This document shows positions 26,126 through 34,321 of a stretch of 64,000 nt of DNA, piece after piece (the first letter of the stretch is position 1; the number at the start of each line of letters is the position of its first letter). The stretch is from contig NZ_LQOU01000043.1 in NCBI RefSeq assembly GCF_002102155.1, positions 44,672 through 108,671 of the forward strand. The letters run 5' to 3'. Both the position numbers and the translations under genes were made by a program. The notes beneath the pieces were generated by a model. The model searched no databases. It worked only from the letters and a program-made list of their open reading frames with translations, and was not told where the DNA came from. This stretch comes from Mycobacterium europaeum (GTDB taxonomy: Bacteria; Actinomycetota; Actinomycetes; Mycobacteriales; Mycobacteriaceae).

Positions 26126-27322
26126 ATGGCTTACGACGTCGCCCGGGTGCGCGGACTGCATCCGTCATTGGGTGACGGGTGGGTGCACTTCGATGCGCCT
26201 ACCGGGATGCTGATCCCCGATTCGGTCGCGACCACCGTTTCGACGGCCTTCCGCAGGTCCAGCGCCACCACGGTCGGTGCGCATCCCTCGGCGCAGCGCA
26301 GCGCCGCCATCCTGGAGGCGGCGCGGGCGGCGGTGGCCGACCTGTTCAACGTGGATCCGGCGGGCGTGGTGCTCGGGGCCGACCGCGCGATCCTGCTGTC
26401 GGCGCTGGCCGAGGCGTCGTCCTCGCGGGCGGGGCTGGGCTATGAGGTGGTGGTCAGTCGCCTGGACGACGAGGCGAACATCGCCCCCTGGCTGCGGGCG
26501 GCGCACCGCTACGGCGCCAAGGTCAAGTGGGCCGAGATCGACATCGAGACCGGCGAGCTGCCGACGTGGCAGTGGGAGGGCCTGATCGGCAAGTCGACCA
26601 GGCTGGTGGCCGTCGCATCCGCGTCCGCGACGCTGGGCACGGTCACCGACCTGCGGGCGATGACCAAGCTGGTGCACGACGTCGGCGGGCTGGTCGTGGT
26701 CGACCATTCCGCCGCGGCGCCGTACCGGTTGCTCGACGTGCGGGAAACCGACGCCGACGTGGTGGCGGTGAACGCCCTGGCATGGGGCGGTCCGCCGATC
26801 GGCGCGGTGGTGTTCCGCGACCCGGCGCTGCTCAATTCGTTCGGCTCCATCTCGACCGACCCGAAGGCGACCGGCGCGGCGCGCCTCGAGATCGGTACGC
26901 ACCAGTTCGGTCTGCTGGCCGGGGTGGTCGCCAGCGTCGAGTATCTGGCGGCGCTCGACGAGTCGGCCCGCGGCAGCCGACGCGAACGCCTGTCGGTGTC
27001 GATGCAATCGGCCGGTGCGTATCTGAACCGGGTCTTCGATTACCTGATGGTGTCGTTGCGGTCACTGCCGTTGGTCATGGTGATCGGCCGTCCGGAGGTG
27101 CGGATCCCCGTGGTGAGCTTCGCCCTGAACGGCGTGCCCGCCGAGCGGGTGGTGCAGCGGTTGGCCGACAACGGGATTCTGGCCGTCACCAACGAGAACT
27201 CCCGCGCGCTCGACGTGCTGGGCGTCAACGACGTTGGCGGTGCGGTGACCGTCGGGCTGGCGCACTACTCGACGACGGCCGAGGTCGACCAGCTGGTGCG
27301 CGCGCTGGCGTCCCTGGGCTGA
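26126..27322 (+). CDS. Class V aminotransferase / cysteine desulfurase-like protein
   Basis: 398-residue PLP-dependent enzyme of the CsdA/NifS fold (Rv3778c homologue). ATG 26126 begins MAYDVARVRGLHPSLGDGW. Visible features are AHPSAQRSAAILEAARAAVADLF near the N-terminus, VVVDHSAAAPYRLLDV (PLP-aspartate region) and VVAVNALAWGGPPIGAVVF. The usual PLP lysine in SxHK is not evident (the spot reads NALAWGGP), so desulfurase activity is doubtful. It is transcribed away from the Rv3779 homologue and converges on the quinone oxidoreductase. Confidence 0.8.
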   Translation: MAYDVARVRGLHPSLGDGWVHFDAPTGMLIPDSVATTVSTAFRRSSATTVGAHPSAQRSAAILEAARAAVADLFNVDPAGVVLGADRAILLSALAEASSSRAGLGYEVVVSRLDDEANIAPWLRAAHRYGAKVKWAEIDIETGELPTWQWEGLIGKSTRLVAVASASATLGTVTDLRAMTKLVHDVGGLVVVDHSAAAPYRLLDVRETDADVVAVNALAWGGPPIGAVVFRDPALLNSFGSISTDPKATGAARLEIGTHQFGLLAGVVASVEYLAALDESARGSRRERLSVSMQSAGAYLNRVFDYLMVSLRSLPLVMVIGRPEVRIPVVSFALNGVPAERVVQRLADNGILAVTNENSRALDVLGVNDVGGAVTVGLAHYSTTAEVDQLVRALASLG

Positions 27323-27480
27323 GCCGCTCAGACCGTTAACACTCGAGAGTGCAGCCATGGCTTTCGGTGTGCGCTCACGGCGGGGATGCCGCCAAAATGG
27401 CGCCCGCACAGCACGCTCGAAGCCCTAGGCGCACACTCGACGGGCCGGGCTCGGTAGAAGTCGCGAGCCGCTCAGACCGT
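27321..27480. repeat. Direct repeat and palindromic element between convergent genes
   Basis: A 16-base sequence GAGCCGCTCAGACCGT occurs at 27321-27336 and 27465-27480; the second copy contains the last codons of the oxidoreductase gene. Between them GTGTGCGCTCACGGCGGGG (27367-27385) faces CGCACAC (27430-27436), an inverted pair. A related element lies at 31940-32009, also between convergent genes. It may serve as a bidirectional terminator. Confidence 0.5.
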
Positions 27481-28440
27481 GAGCACGATCTTTCCGGTGA
27501 CCTCGCCCGACGTCAGCCGTTGGTGCGCCTGAGCGGCCTGCTGAATCGGCATGCGCGCGCCGATGATCGGCCGGACGCGGCCCTCGGCGATCATCGGCCA
27601 CACCTCCCCGATCACCGCCTGCACGATCTCGGTCTTGCTGTTCGGCCCGGTCACCGGGCGGGCACGCAGCGTGGTGCCGATGACGCGGGCGCGCTTCGCC
27701 AACAGCTTGCCGATGTTCAGCTCGCCCTTGATGCCGCCCTGCATGCCGATGATGACCAGCTGCCCGTCGGTGGCCAGGGCGTCGACGTTGCGGTCCAGGT
27801 AGGCCGCCCCCATGATGTCGAGGATCACGTCCGCGCCGCCGCTTTCGCGCAGCCGCTCGACGAAGTCCTCGTCGCGGTAGTTGATGGTGATCTCGGCGCC
27901 GAGCTCGCGGCAGAATTCCAGCTTCTCCGGCGAGCCGGCGGTCACGGCCACCCGGGCGCCCAGCGCCCGCGCGACCTGGATCGCGTGGCTTCCGATGCCG
28001 CTGGCGCCGCCGTGCACCAGCAGCAGCTGGCCCTTGCCCAGGTGGGCGGTGAGCACCAGGTTCGACCACACGGTGCAGGCCACTTCCGGTAGCCCGGCCG
28101 CGTCGATCAGGTCGACGCCGTCGGGGATCGGCATCACCTGGCCGGCGGGGACGGCGACGTACTCGGCGTAGCCGCCACCCGCCAGCAGCGCGCAAACCTG
28201 TTGTCCGGCAGGCCAATTGGTGACGCCGTCACCGGTCTCGGCGACCACGCCGGACACTTCCATGCCGATGATGTCGCTGGCGCCCGGCGGCGGGGGATAT
28301 TTGCCGGCGGCCTGCAGCAGATCGGCCCGGTTCACGCCGGCAGCGGCGACCTTGATCAGCACCTCGCCGGGCCCGGCGGATATGTCCGCCACGTCTTGCC
28401 AGGAAAGCTGATCGGGGGATTCGGCGACGATGGCGCGCAT
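27472..28440 (-). CDS. Zinc-free NADPH:quinone oxidoreductase (Rv3777 homologue)
   Basis: 322-residue medium-chain dehydrogenase/reductase. N-terminal GroES-like domain (AGVNRADLLQAAGKYPPPPGAS), nucleotide-binding motif LVHGGASGIGSHAIQVA at about residues 142-158, and C-terminal LTSGEVTGKIVLTV. Catalytic zinc ligands are missing, so it is a QOR/PIG3-type enzyme. The upstream gap (28441-28475) is short and leads to tRNA-Ser(TGA) on the opposite strand. Confidence 0.88.
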   Translation of the reverse strand: MRAIVAESPDQLSWQDVADISAGPGEVLIKVAAAGVNRADLLQAAGKYPPPPGASDIIGMEVSGVVAETGDGVTNWPAGQQVCALLAGGGYAEYVAVPAGQVMPIPDGVDLIDAAGLPEVACTVWSNLVLTAHLGKGQLLLVHGGASGIGSHAIQVARALGARVAVTAGSPEKLEFCRELGAEITINYRDEDFVERLRESGGADVILDIMGAAYLDRNVDALATDGQLVIIGMQGGIKGELNIGKLLAKRARVIGTTLRARPVTGPNSKTEIVQAVIGEVWPMIAEGRVRPIIGARMPIQQAAQAHQRLTSGEVTGKIVLTV

Positions 28441-28475
28441 GGGGCCACGCTACCGACCCCCGTTACCCTTATAGC

Positions 28476-28562
28476 GGTGGCGTGGCAGAGCGGCCTAATG
28501 CACTCGCCTTGAAAGCGAGAGACGGCTAACACCGTCCGGGGGTTCAAATCCCTCCGCCACCG
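28476..28562 (+). tRNA. tRNA-Ser(TGA)
   Basis: 87-base class II tRNA. Acceptor stem GGTGGCG pairs with CGCCACC (28555-28561), discriminator G at 28562; CCA is not encoded. The anticodon arm CTCGC-CTTGAAA-GCGAG gives anticodon TGA. A long variable arm (GACGGCTAACACCGTC) marks serine tRNA. Its last 24 bases are identical to those of tRNA-Ser(CGA) at 55217, the integration site used by the mobile element. Confidence 0.95.
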
Positions 28563-28568
28563 CGCGTG

Positions 28569-28942
28569 TCAGCCGGCGCTCTGGTGCAGCGTCGGCGCGT
28601 AGCGAAGCAGCGCGCCGACCCCGTCGGCCGGGGCGATCCGCTCGTCGGTGCGCACCAGTGACGCCCCGACGGAAATCGCGAACAGCGGCAGGGCCTCATC
28701 GGCCCGCAGCGTCTTGCCCGCGGCCGCTGCGGCCGATCGGCGGGGCGCAGGCCCAGAACGGCACGCCCGATGTCCTCGATCACCGCCGTATCGGCGCCCT
28801 GTCTTCCCAGTTCTTCTTCCAGCCCACGCCATTTCAGCTCGAGCTGAGCTTCGGCGTCGTGGGTGTCGTGCGAGTCGTCGAAGTAGAGCGAGGCGAATGG
28901 CGCGGGGGCCTCTAGCAGCTTGCGGAAGCGTTCAGAGTCCAT
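28569..28942 (-). pseudogene. Internally deleted remnant of an Rv2629-like (eRF1-type) gene
   Basis: From ATG 28942 the first about 70 codons (MDSERFRKLLEAPAPFASLY, then FDDSHDTHDAEAQ) match the N-terminus of the Rv2629 family of release-factor-like proteins. In another frame, the final codons before 28569 (RADEALPLFAISVGASLVR, APADGVGALLRYAP) match the C-terminus of the same family. A full family member has about 370 residues, so some 250 internal codons are missing and the frame is shifted. The gene is dead unless the truncated N-terminal peptide is used. It lies directly behind tRNA-Ser(TGA). Confidence 0.7.
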
Positions 28943-28979
28943 GTCTTTTCGGGTGCCCCGCGTGTCGGGGTGCAAAACC

Positions 28980-29171
28980 CTAGTAGCTGCGGTCGCCTTC
29001 GCTGTGGTCGAAGAAGCGCCATGCGCCGTTGGCCTCGACTTCCATGCGCCAGCCCAGTTCGTTGCCCTCGACGGCCTCGTCGGCGAACCACGCGTGTGCC
29101 TTGTCGGCGCTTTCGATGTCCTTGGTCGCGACAACGTCGCCCTTGGGGTTGAGCACTCGGTAGGTAGCCAT
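28980..29171 (-). CDS. Small conserved protein of unknown function
   Basis: 63-residue protein from ATG 29171, with many charged and aromatic residues (HAWFADEAV, GAWRFFDHSEGD). The sequence reads like a single small globular domain with alternating beta-type pattern at the start (MATYRVLNPKGDVVATKDI). No family is recognised. It follows lipE by 29 bases on the same strand and could be translated from the same mRNA. Confidence 0.6.
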   Translation of the reverse strand: MATYRVLNPKGDVVATKDIESADKAHAWFADEAVEGNELGWRMEVEANGAWRFFDHSEGDRSY

Positions 29172-29200
29172 GGCGGCAGTGTTCCCACCGTCGGGTGCCC

Positions 29201-30439
29201 TCAATCGGTGGCGATCTCGGCAGCGATGGTGTCCATCAGGGCGGTGTAGCGCTTGGCTTCCGGGTCGCGCCCGGGCTTGCCGCTGCTGATCACGCCGGCC
29301 GCCAGCCCGCGCGCGGGGTCGGCCCAGATCGCGATGTTGACCAGGCCGAGGTTGCCGAACGCGTGGGGAGCGTGCAGGCCGAACGGCCCCCACCGGTCGG
29401 TCCCCAGGATGAAGCCGGTGCCCCAGCGCGCGGGTTGCAGCCCGACCGCGAAATCCGGTCGCAACCGCCGGCATTCCCTGACCGCGCCGTACATCGTCTC
29501 CGGGCTCACCACCCGCACGCCGTCGAGATTGCCGCCGCGACGCCATATTTCGGCGAACCGGGACATTTCGTTGGCGGTCGACACCGTGTTGGACGACGGG
29601 ATGATCGTGTTGAGAAAGAGCGGGGTGTTGGTGATCGGGATCATCTCGTGCACGGTTCCGCCGATCGCCTTGCGGAAGATCTGCGCCACTATCGGCGGGA
29701 GCGGGCGGCCCGTCGCGTGGCTGGGCGCGACCAGGGGCAGGTCCTCTTTGGCGACACCGAAATTCGTCCACCGGAAGCCGAGCGGATCGAGGATCTCCGT
29801 TGCGAGGATCTCGCGAATCTCCTTGCCGGTGGCGGCGTACACGATCTCGCGGACGAGCGGGCCCCAGGTCAGCGCGTGGTACATGTGGAACAGCCCGGGC
29901 CGGTAGATCGGCCGCAGCTCGCTGAGCTTCTGCTGCGCGTATTCGTGGTCGTCCGCGCGTTTGACATCCGGCTTGGGCCCGGTGGGGAAGGGCAGCCCGG
30001 CGCTGTGCGTCATCACGTGCCGAATGGTGATGCGGTACTTGCCGTGACTGGTGAAGGTGGGGATGTAGTCGCAGACGCGGTCGTCGAGTGAGAAGACGCC
30101 GCGCTCGACGAGCATGTGCACCACGGTCGCCGCGATGCCCTTGGCGGCCGAATAGACGCAGAACGGCGTGTCGGTCGTGACCGGGATCTTCTCGGCGTCG
30201 GGTGCGTCGCTCGGGGCGTTGCCCCAGCCGTGGCCGATCGCCCGGTTGAGTACCACGCGCCCGTGCCGCCGGATGCACAGCTGGATGGCCGGGTGGAAGC
30301 CGGCCTGGTACCAGTGGCGCGTGGCGGCCCAGATCCGCTCGACGGCGGCGCTGTCGATCTCCGAGTGGTCCTCGTCGCCGATCGCCGTCACGGCGTCCAA
30401 GTCGGCCGGGAGGCGGATCTTGCCGTCTGGTGTCGTCAC
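29201..30439 (-). CDS. lipE: Serine hydrolase LipE (beta-lactamase fold)
   Basis: 412-residue esterase of the class C beta-lactamase/EstB fold. The catalytic SxxK is SAAK at residues 97-100 (FCVYSAAKG), with the Tyr motif in MYHALTWG and a C-terminal GFILGTDRWGPFG strand region. The size and neighbours (echA21 behind it) fit M. tuberculosis Rv3775 lipE. No signal peptide is seen, so it is probably cytoplasmic. GTG start at 30439. The substrate is unknown; family members hydrolyse short-chain esters. Confidence 0.88.
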   Translation of the reverse strand: MTTPDGKIRLPADLDAVTAIGDEDHSEIDSAAVERIWAATRHWYQAGFHPAIQLCIRRHGRVVLNRAIGHGWGNAPSDAPDAEKIPVTTDTPFCVYSAAKGIAATVVHMLVERGVFSLDDRVCDYIPTFTSHGKYRITIRHVMTHSAGLPFPTGPKPDVKRADDHEYAQQKLSELRPIYRPGLFHMYHALTWGPLVREIVYAATGKEIREILATEILDPLGFRWTNFGVAKEDLPLVAPSHATGRPLPPIVAQIFRKAIGGTVHEMIPITNTPLFLNTIIPSSNTVSTANEMSRFAEIWRRGGNLDGVRVVSPETMYGAVRECRRLRPDFAVGLQPARWGTGFILGTDRWGPFGLHAPHAFGNLGLVNIAIWADPARGLAAGVISSGKPGRDPEAKRYTALMDTIAAEIATD

Positions 30440-30464
30440 CTCAGCGAGGGTACGTGGCCGCGGA

Positions 30465-31289
30465 TCACTCCCCGGTGAACTGCGGGGGGCGCTTCTCGAA
30501 GGTCGCCGCGATGCCCTCGGTCAGGTCCTTGGAGGGCAGGAAGGCGGCGTTCCATGCGGCGACGTAGCGCAGGCTCTCCGATACCGCGGCGGTGCGCTGC
30601 TGGTCGAGGACGTCCTTGACGCCGTGGACGGTCAGCGGCGGGTTGGCGGCGATCTCGGCCGCGGTGGCGCGCGCGGCCGCCAGCGCGGCCTCGGCGTCGG
30701 CGTAGACGTCGTTGACCAGGCCGATCTTCTCGGCCCGGGCCGCGTCGATGTCCTTGCCGGTCAGCGCCAGTTCGCGCAGGTGCCCGTCGCTGAGGATGTA
30801 CGGCAGGCGGGCCAGGCTGCCGACGTCGGCGACGATGGCCAGCTTGACCTCGCGCACCGAGAATTTGGCGTCGGCGCTGGCGTAGCGGATGTCGACGGCG
30901 GAGATCAGGTCGACGCCCCCGCCGATGCACCAGCCGTGCACCGACGCGATCGTCGGGGTGCGGCAGTCCGCGACCGCGGTGATCGCGCCCTGCATGCGCT
31001 TGACCTCGCGGTGGAAGACCGCGCGCGGGCCGGCCAGGGCGTCGCCGGACAGCAGCGGGGTGAAGGAGCCGCCCATCGCGGGTACGTCCAGCCCGTAGCT
31101 GAAGTTCTTGCCCGAGCCGGTCAGCACGATGGCCCGCACCTCGGGGTCGGCGTCCAGGGTCGCGAACAGCTCCGGCATCTCCGACCAGAACGCCGGGCCC
31201 ATCGCGTTGCCCTTGCCCGGCCCGATCAGCGTCACCTGCGCAACGTGATCTTTGGTCTCCACCGTCACGGATTCGTATGCTTGCGCCAT
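30465..31289 (-). CDS. echA21: Enoyl-CoA hydratase/isomerase EchA21
   Basis: 274-residue crotonase-fold enzyme from ATG 31289 (MAQAYESVTVETKDHVAQV). The oxyanion-hole segment NFSYGLDVPAM and VHGWCIGGGVDLISAVDIRYAS (about residues 110-131) are classical crotonase motifs; Asp and Glu positions (VREVKLAIVADVG) resemble dienoyl-CoA isomerases. It matches Rv3774 in place. It is divergent from the next gene with only 23 bases between the start codons. Confidence 0.88.
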   Translation of the reverse strand: MAQAYESVTVETKDHVAQVTLIGPGKGNAMGPAFWSEMPELFATLDADPEVRAIVLTGSGKNFSYGLDVPAMGGSFTPLLSGDALAGPRAVFHREVKRMQGAITAVADCRTPTIASVHGWCIGGGVDLISAVDIRYASADAKFSVREVKLAIVADVGSLARLPYILSDGHLRELALTGKDIDAARAEKIGLVNDVYADAEAALAAARATAAEIAANPPLTVHGVKDVLDQQRTAAVSESLRYVAAWNAAFLPSKDLTEGIAATFEKRPPQFTGE

Positions 31290-31312
31290 ATCGAGACCGT
31301 AGCGTGGCAAAG

Positions 31313-31897
31313 ATGGCTCCTGATTTGCGGCCCGGCCCCCATTCCCCGCCCACCGACGAACTGCACAGCGCCGAGGACACACTCGGGGTGTTGCAGCGGG
31401 TGCTGCACACGATCGCGGCCGACGACCTGCCGCGGCGGACGCCGTGCGCCGAGTTCGACGTGGCGCAGCTGACCGAGCATCTGCTGAAGTCGATCGCCGG
31501 GCTCGGGGGCATGGTGGGCGCGGAGATGCCGGCGCGCGAGCAAGGCGATTCGGTGGAACGGCAGGTGGTCGCCGCGGCCCGGCCGGCGCTGGATGCCTGG
31601 CATCGGCGCGGGCTGGACGGCACGGTGCCGTTCGGCAACAGCGAGCTGCCCGCCAAGACGGCGTGCGGCATCTTCTCGGTCGAATTCCTGGTCCACGCCT
31701 GGGATTACGCCGCGGCGGTGGGCCACGAGGTCAACGCCCCGGAACCACTCTCCGAATACGTGTTGGGGTTGGCGCACACCATCATCCGACCGGAGATCCG
31801 CGCCGGGGCCGGGTTCGACGACCCGATCGACGTCCCGGCCGACGCCGGCGCGCTCGAGCACCTGGTCGCGTTCACCGGGCGTGACCCGGCACGGTAG
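31313..31897 (+). CDS. TIGR03086/mycothiol-isomerase-like protein (Rv3773c homologue)
   Basis: 194 residues from ATG 31313 (a GTG at 31304 is possible). N-terminal DinB-like four-helix pattern: LGVLQRVLHTIAADDLPRRTPCAEFDVAQLTEHLLKSI with the metal-ligand His, and FLVHAWDYAAAVGHE with the second conserved His. This is the TIGR03086 subfamily of mycothiol-dependent isomerase-like proteins; substrate unknown. The 23-base gap to echA21 implies overlapping divergent promoters or leaderless starts. Confidence 0.75.
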   Translation: MAPDLRPGPHSPPTDELHSAEDTLGVLQRVLHTIAADDLPRRTPCAEFDVAQLTEHLLKSIAGLGGMVGAEMPAREQGDSVERQVVAAARPALDAWHRRGLDGTVPFGNSELPAKTACGIFSVEFLVHAWDYAAAVGHEVNAPEPLSEYVLGLAHTIIRPEIRAGAGFDDPIDVPADAGALEHLVAFTGRDPAR

Positions 31898-31939
31898 CTC
31901 GAGGGGCTCTGCCATCGCGGTGTGCGACTAGGGCTTTGA

Positions 31940-32009
31940 GTGTGCACGCAGGGCGGGGTTTGGCTCCGATTCCCGACCTGGACGCACACACGAGGCCGTC
32001 AACGCACAC
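31940..32009. repeat. Palindromic element between convergent genes
   Basis: GTGTGCACGCAGGGCGGGG (31940-31958) is followed by CGCACAC at 31983-31989 and 32003-32009 in inverted orientation. 16 of 19 bases of the left arm match the element at 27367-27385. Both lie between 3' ends of convergent genes, so a terminator role is plausible; no poly-T run is present. Confidence 0.45.
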
Positions 32010-32046
32010 CCGAACGGCCGGCCCGACACACCGGAAGGCTGAGGCG

Positions 32047-32508
32047 CTACACCCGCTCGAGGTAGAAGTAGTAGTACCGGCCGTTATCCCGGACGCCCTT
32101 GCCGTTCATGATGCCCATGACGGCGTTGTCGTCGATCTTCTTGAAGTGGTCGTGCACGGGCTGGCCGTCGTAGACCATCGTCGCGGTGACCTCCCCGCGG
32201 AACTCTTCGAGCCAGAGGCTGGCCTCGCCCTTGCCCATCTCGACGTTGGAGAACTTGTTGCCGTCGGCGTCCAGGCAGACCAGCGGCTGCACGTCCCGGG
32301 CCGACTTGAAGGTCTTGCCGAACCACCCGGCCTTCTCCAGCTGCCCGTTCATCCGGTGGCCGGTGCGGAATTCGCCGCCCTTCCACTCGCCCAGCATCCC
32401 CTCGATCGTGGCGGGCTCGAGGCCGGCCCAGAAGTCGTCGAGCTCAGTGTCGGGGATGTCACCGCCGCGCTCCTTGAACTCGGTGAACAGTTTGCGCGCC
32501 AAGTCCAA
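32047..32508 (-). CDS. GXWXG/DUF4334 domain protein
   Basis: 153-residue protein starting with TTG at 32508, chosen because AAGGAGA lies five bases upstream and the reading MDLARKLFTEFKERG follows. GEWKGGEFRTGH (about residues 40-51) is the GxWxG domain and DNGRYYYFYLERV the DUF4334 C-terminus. Function unknown; the family is widespread in actinobacteria. It begins 10 bases after the hisC2 stop on the same strand and is probably its operon partner. Confidence 0.75.
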   Translation of the reverse strand: MDLARKLFTEFKERGGDIPDTELDDFWAGLEPATIEGMLGEWKGGEFRTGHRMNGQLEKAGWFGKTFKSARDVQPLVCLDADGNKFSNVEMGKGEASLWLEEFRGEVTATMVYDGQPVHDHFKKIDDNAVMGIMNGKGVRDNGRYYYFYLERV

Positions 32509-32518
32509 CGGAGTCTCC

Positions 32519-33586
32519 TTACGGTTCGGTGCGGGAAATCCACTCCCGGGCGAAGTGCAACAGGGCGTCATTCTCCTCCACGGCGCCGATGGTGATGCGC
32601 ACCCCCTCGCCGGCGAACGGTCGCACCACCAGTCGCGCGTCGGCGGCCTGCTCGGTGAAGTCCGTGGTACGAGAGCCCAGCGGCAGCCAGATGAAGTTGG
32701 CCTGCGACGGCGGCAGGGTGAACCCGGCGTCGCGCAGCGCGGTGCTGACGCGGGTGCGCTCGGCGACCAGTGCGTCGGTCCGGGCCATCAGCTCGTCGGA
32801 CGCCTCCAGTGACGCGATGGCGGCCGCCTGCGCGACGTTCGTCACGGCGAACGGCATGACGACCTTGTCCAGCGCGGTAATCAGCTCCGGGTGACTGATC
32901 GCATAACCGACGCGCAGGCCGGCGAGCCCGTAGGCCTTCGAAAAGGTCCGCAGCACAACGACATTGCTGCGGGACAAGGCCAACTCCAGGCTGTTGGGCA
33001 CGAGGCCGTCGCGGATGTATTCGACGTAGGCCTCATCGATGGCGATCAGGATCTCCGGCGGCACCGCCTCCACGAAACGGGTCAGGGCGTCCGGATCGAC
33101 GACGGTCGACGTCGGATTGTTCGGGTTGCAGACGAAGATCAGCCGGGTGCGATCGGTGATCGCGGCAAGCATGGCGTCGAGGTCGTGGGTGTGGTCGGTC
33201 AGCGGCACCTTGACCGCGGTCGCGCCGGACACCTGGACGATGGGCAGATAGCACTCGAAGCTGCGCCAGCCCATGATCACCTCGTCGCCGCCCGCGGACG
33301 TGATCTGCACCAGCTGCTGACACAGGCTGACCGAGCCGCTACCGACCGCGATGTGCTCGGGCGCGACGTCGGAACCCAGGTGCATGGCCAGGGCCGCCTT
33401 GAGGTCGACGCTGGCGTTGTCGGGGTAGCGGTTGACGACGGCGACGGCGCGCTCGATCGCCGCGTGCACACTGGGCAGCGGACCGTACACGGTCTCGTTG
33501 CTGGCCAGCTTGATGGAGCCCGGCACGTTCTTGCCGGGGACATAGACTGGCAGTCCGACCAGTTCGGGACGCAAGCGGGCGGTCAC
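32519..33586 (-). CDS. hisC2: Aromatic/histidinol-phosphate aminotransferase HisC2
   Basis: 355-residue class I/II PLP aminotransferase. PLP-binding: SNETVYGP near the N-terminus, CNPNNPTS (about 152-159), DEAYVEYI, and the Schiff-base Lys in RTFSKAYGLAGLRVGY (about 214-229). It matches Rv3772 hisC2, whose enzyme acts on aromatic amino acids and is also called Pat. tyrA in the same window would supply its substrate hydroxyphenylpyruvate. Confidence 0.9.
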   Translation of the reverse strand: MTARLRPELVGLPVYVPGKNVPGSIKLASNETVYGPLPSVHAAIERAVAVVNRYPDNASVDLKAALAMHLGSDVAPEHIAVGSGSVSLCQQLVQITSAGGDEVIMGWRSFECYLPIVQVSGATAVKVPLTDHTHDLDAMLAAITDRTRLIFVCNPNNPTSTVVDPDALTRFVEAVPPEILIAIDEAYVEYIRDGLVPNSLELALSRSNVVVLRTFSKAYGLAGLRVGYAISHPELITALDKVVMPFAVTNVAQAAAIASLEASDELMARTDALVAERTRVSTALRDAGFTLPPSQANFIWLPLGSRTTDFTEQAADARLVVRPFAGEGVRITIGAVEENDALLHFAREWISRTEP

Positions 33587-33670
33587 TTCGACAGTTTATG
33601 TCGCGGATGTGTACGCTATGGCCGGTTCCGCGAGACCGGAAAGGGGTCGGGTACCCTCGAACAGTCCAAG

Positions 33671-33759
33671 GGAGGCGTGCCAGAGCGGCCGAATGGGGCT
33701 CACTGCTAATGAGTTGTCCCCCTCAAAGGGGACCGGAGGTTCAAATCCTCTCGCCTCCG
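33671..33759 (+). tRNA. tRNA-Ser(GCT)
   Basis: Acceptor stem GGAGGCG (33671-33677) pairs with CGCCTCC (33752-33758); discriminator G at 33759 and an encoded CCA to 33762. The anticodon loop CTGCTAA gives GCT. The long variable arm with CCCCCTCAAAGGGGA is typical of serine tRNA. Confidence 0.95.
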
Positions 33760-33792
33760 CCAAGGAACACGACGCACGACAATTGAACACGG

Positions 33793-33865
33793 GCGCCCGT
33801 AGCTCAACGGATAGAGCATCTGACTACGGATCAGAAGGTTAGGGGTTCGAATCCCTTCGGGCGCG
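33793..33865 (+). tRNA. tRNA-Arg(ACG)
   Basis: Acceptor stem GCGCCCG (33793-33799) pairs with CGGGCGC (33858-33864), discriminator G. The anticodon arm TCTGA-CTACGGA-TCAGA gives anticodon ACG, read as inosine after TadA action; tadA is encoded at 54729. CCA is not encoded. Confidence 0.95.
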
Positions 33866-33935
33866 CTCACTGCAGGCGTATATTTGACTGCCTCGGGCAA
33901 CAATTCAGTTCCGCGCGAACCATCGGAGTTGAGCC

Positions 33936-34049
33936 ATGTCCCGTATGACCAGAACCCTCGCCGCCTTGATGATCGCCTCGAGCGCTTTCATGATGTCGGG
34001 TTGCGGCTGCACCACAACTGCTGGTGTCACCACCTGCACCTTGATGTAA
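33936..34049 (+). CDS. Tiny lipoprotein (37 residues)
   Basis: ATG 33936 with GGAG eight bases upstream opens a frame of 37 codons. MSRMTRT is a positively charged N-region, LAALMIASSAFMM a hydrophobic core, and SGC at 21-23 a lipobox-like end (MMSGC). The short mature tail is CGCTTTAGVTTCTLM, with three cysteines. No known family. A CCGTCAA/TTGACGG hairpin follows at 34068-34083. The gene stands alone behind tRNA-Arg. Confidence 0.5.
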   Translation: MSRMTRTLAALMIASSAFMMSGCGCTTTAGVTTCTLM

Positions 34050-34321
34050 GCGGTCGAAGCTGTTGTGCCGTCAAGTTTGACGGAACCGGGGCCTGCCCGG
34101 ATCGTCGGGGTGGGCTGGGGCGGGGACAACAGTTCCGTCCGTGAGAATCGGAGTCGGGCACGCCACGACTCCGTGAGATCAGGCGCCCTGATGGCCGCCA
34201 CGATCCCCCTGATCGCCGCCGCCACCGCCGTGGTACCAGTGCGGCCGGACGGCGGCCCGGGTGCGTCCGCGGTAATGGATTTGTTCGCGGTAACGCGGCA
34301 GGACACGGAGTTGCCGGGGGA
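34050..34321. other. Gap without a supported gene
   Basis: Beyond the small hairpin at 34068-34083 nothing is supported. Short frames exist on both strands, but none has a plausible start with ribosome-binding site or a recognisable product. Confidence 0.5.

Noticed and set aside
28544..29188. 214-residue frame covering the small gene and the Rv2629-like remnant
   Set aside because: Only the middle part matches a protein family; the beginning lies in another frame of the 63-residue gene and the end runs into tRNA-Ser.
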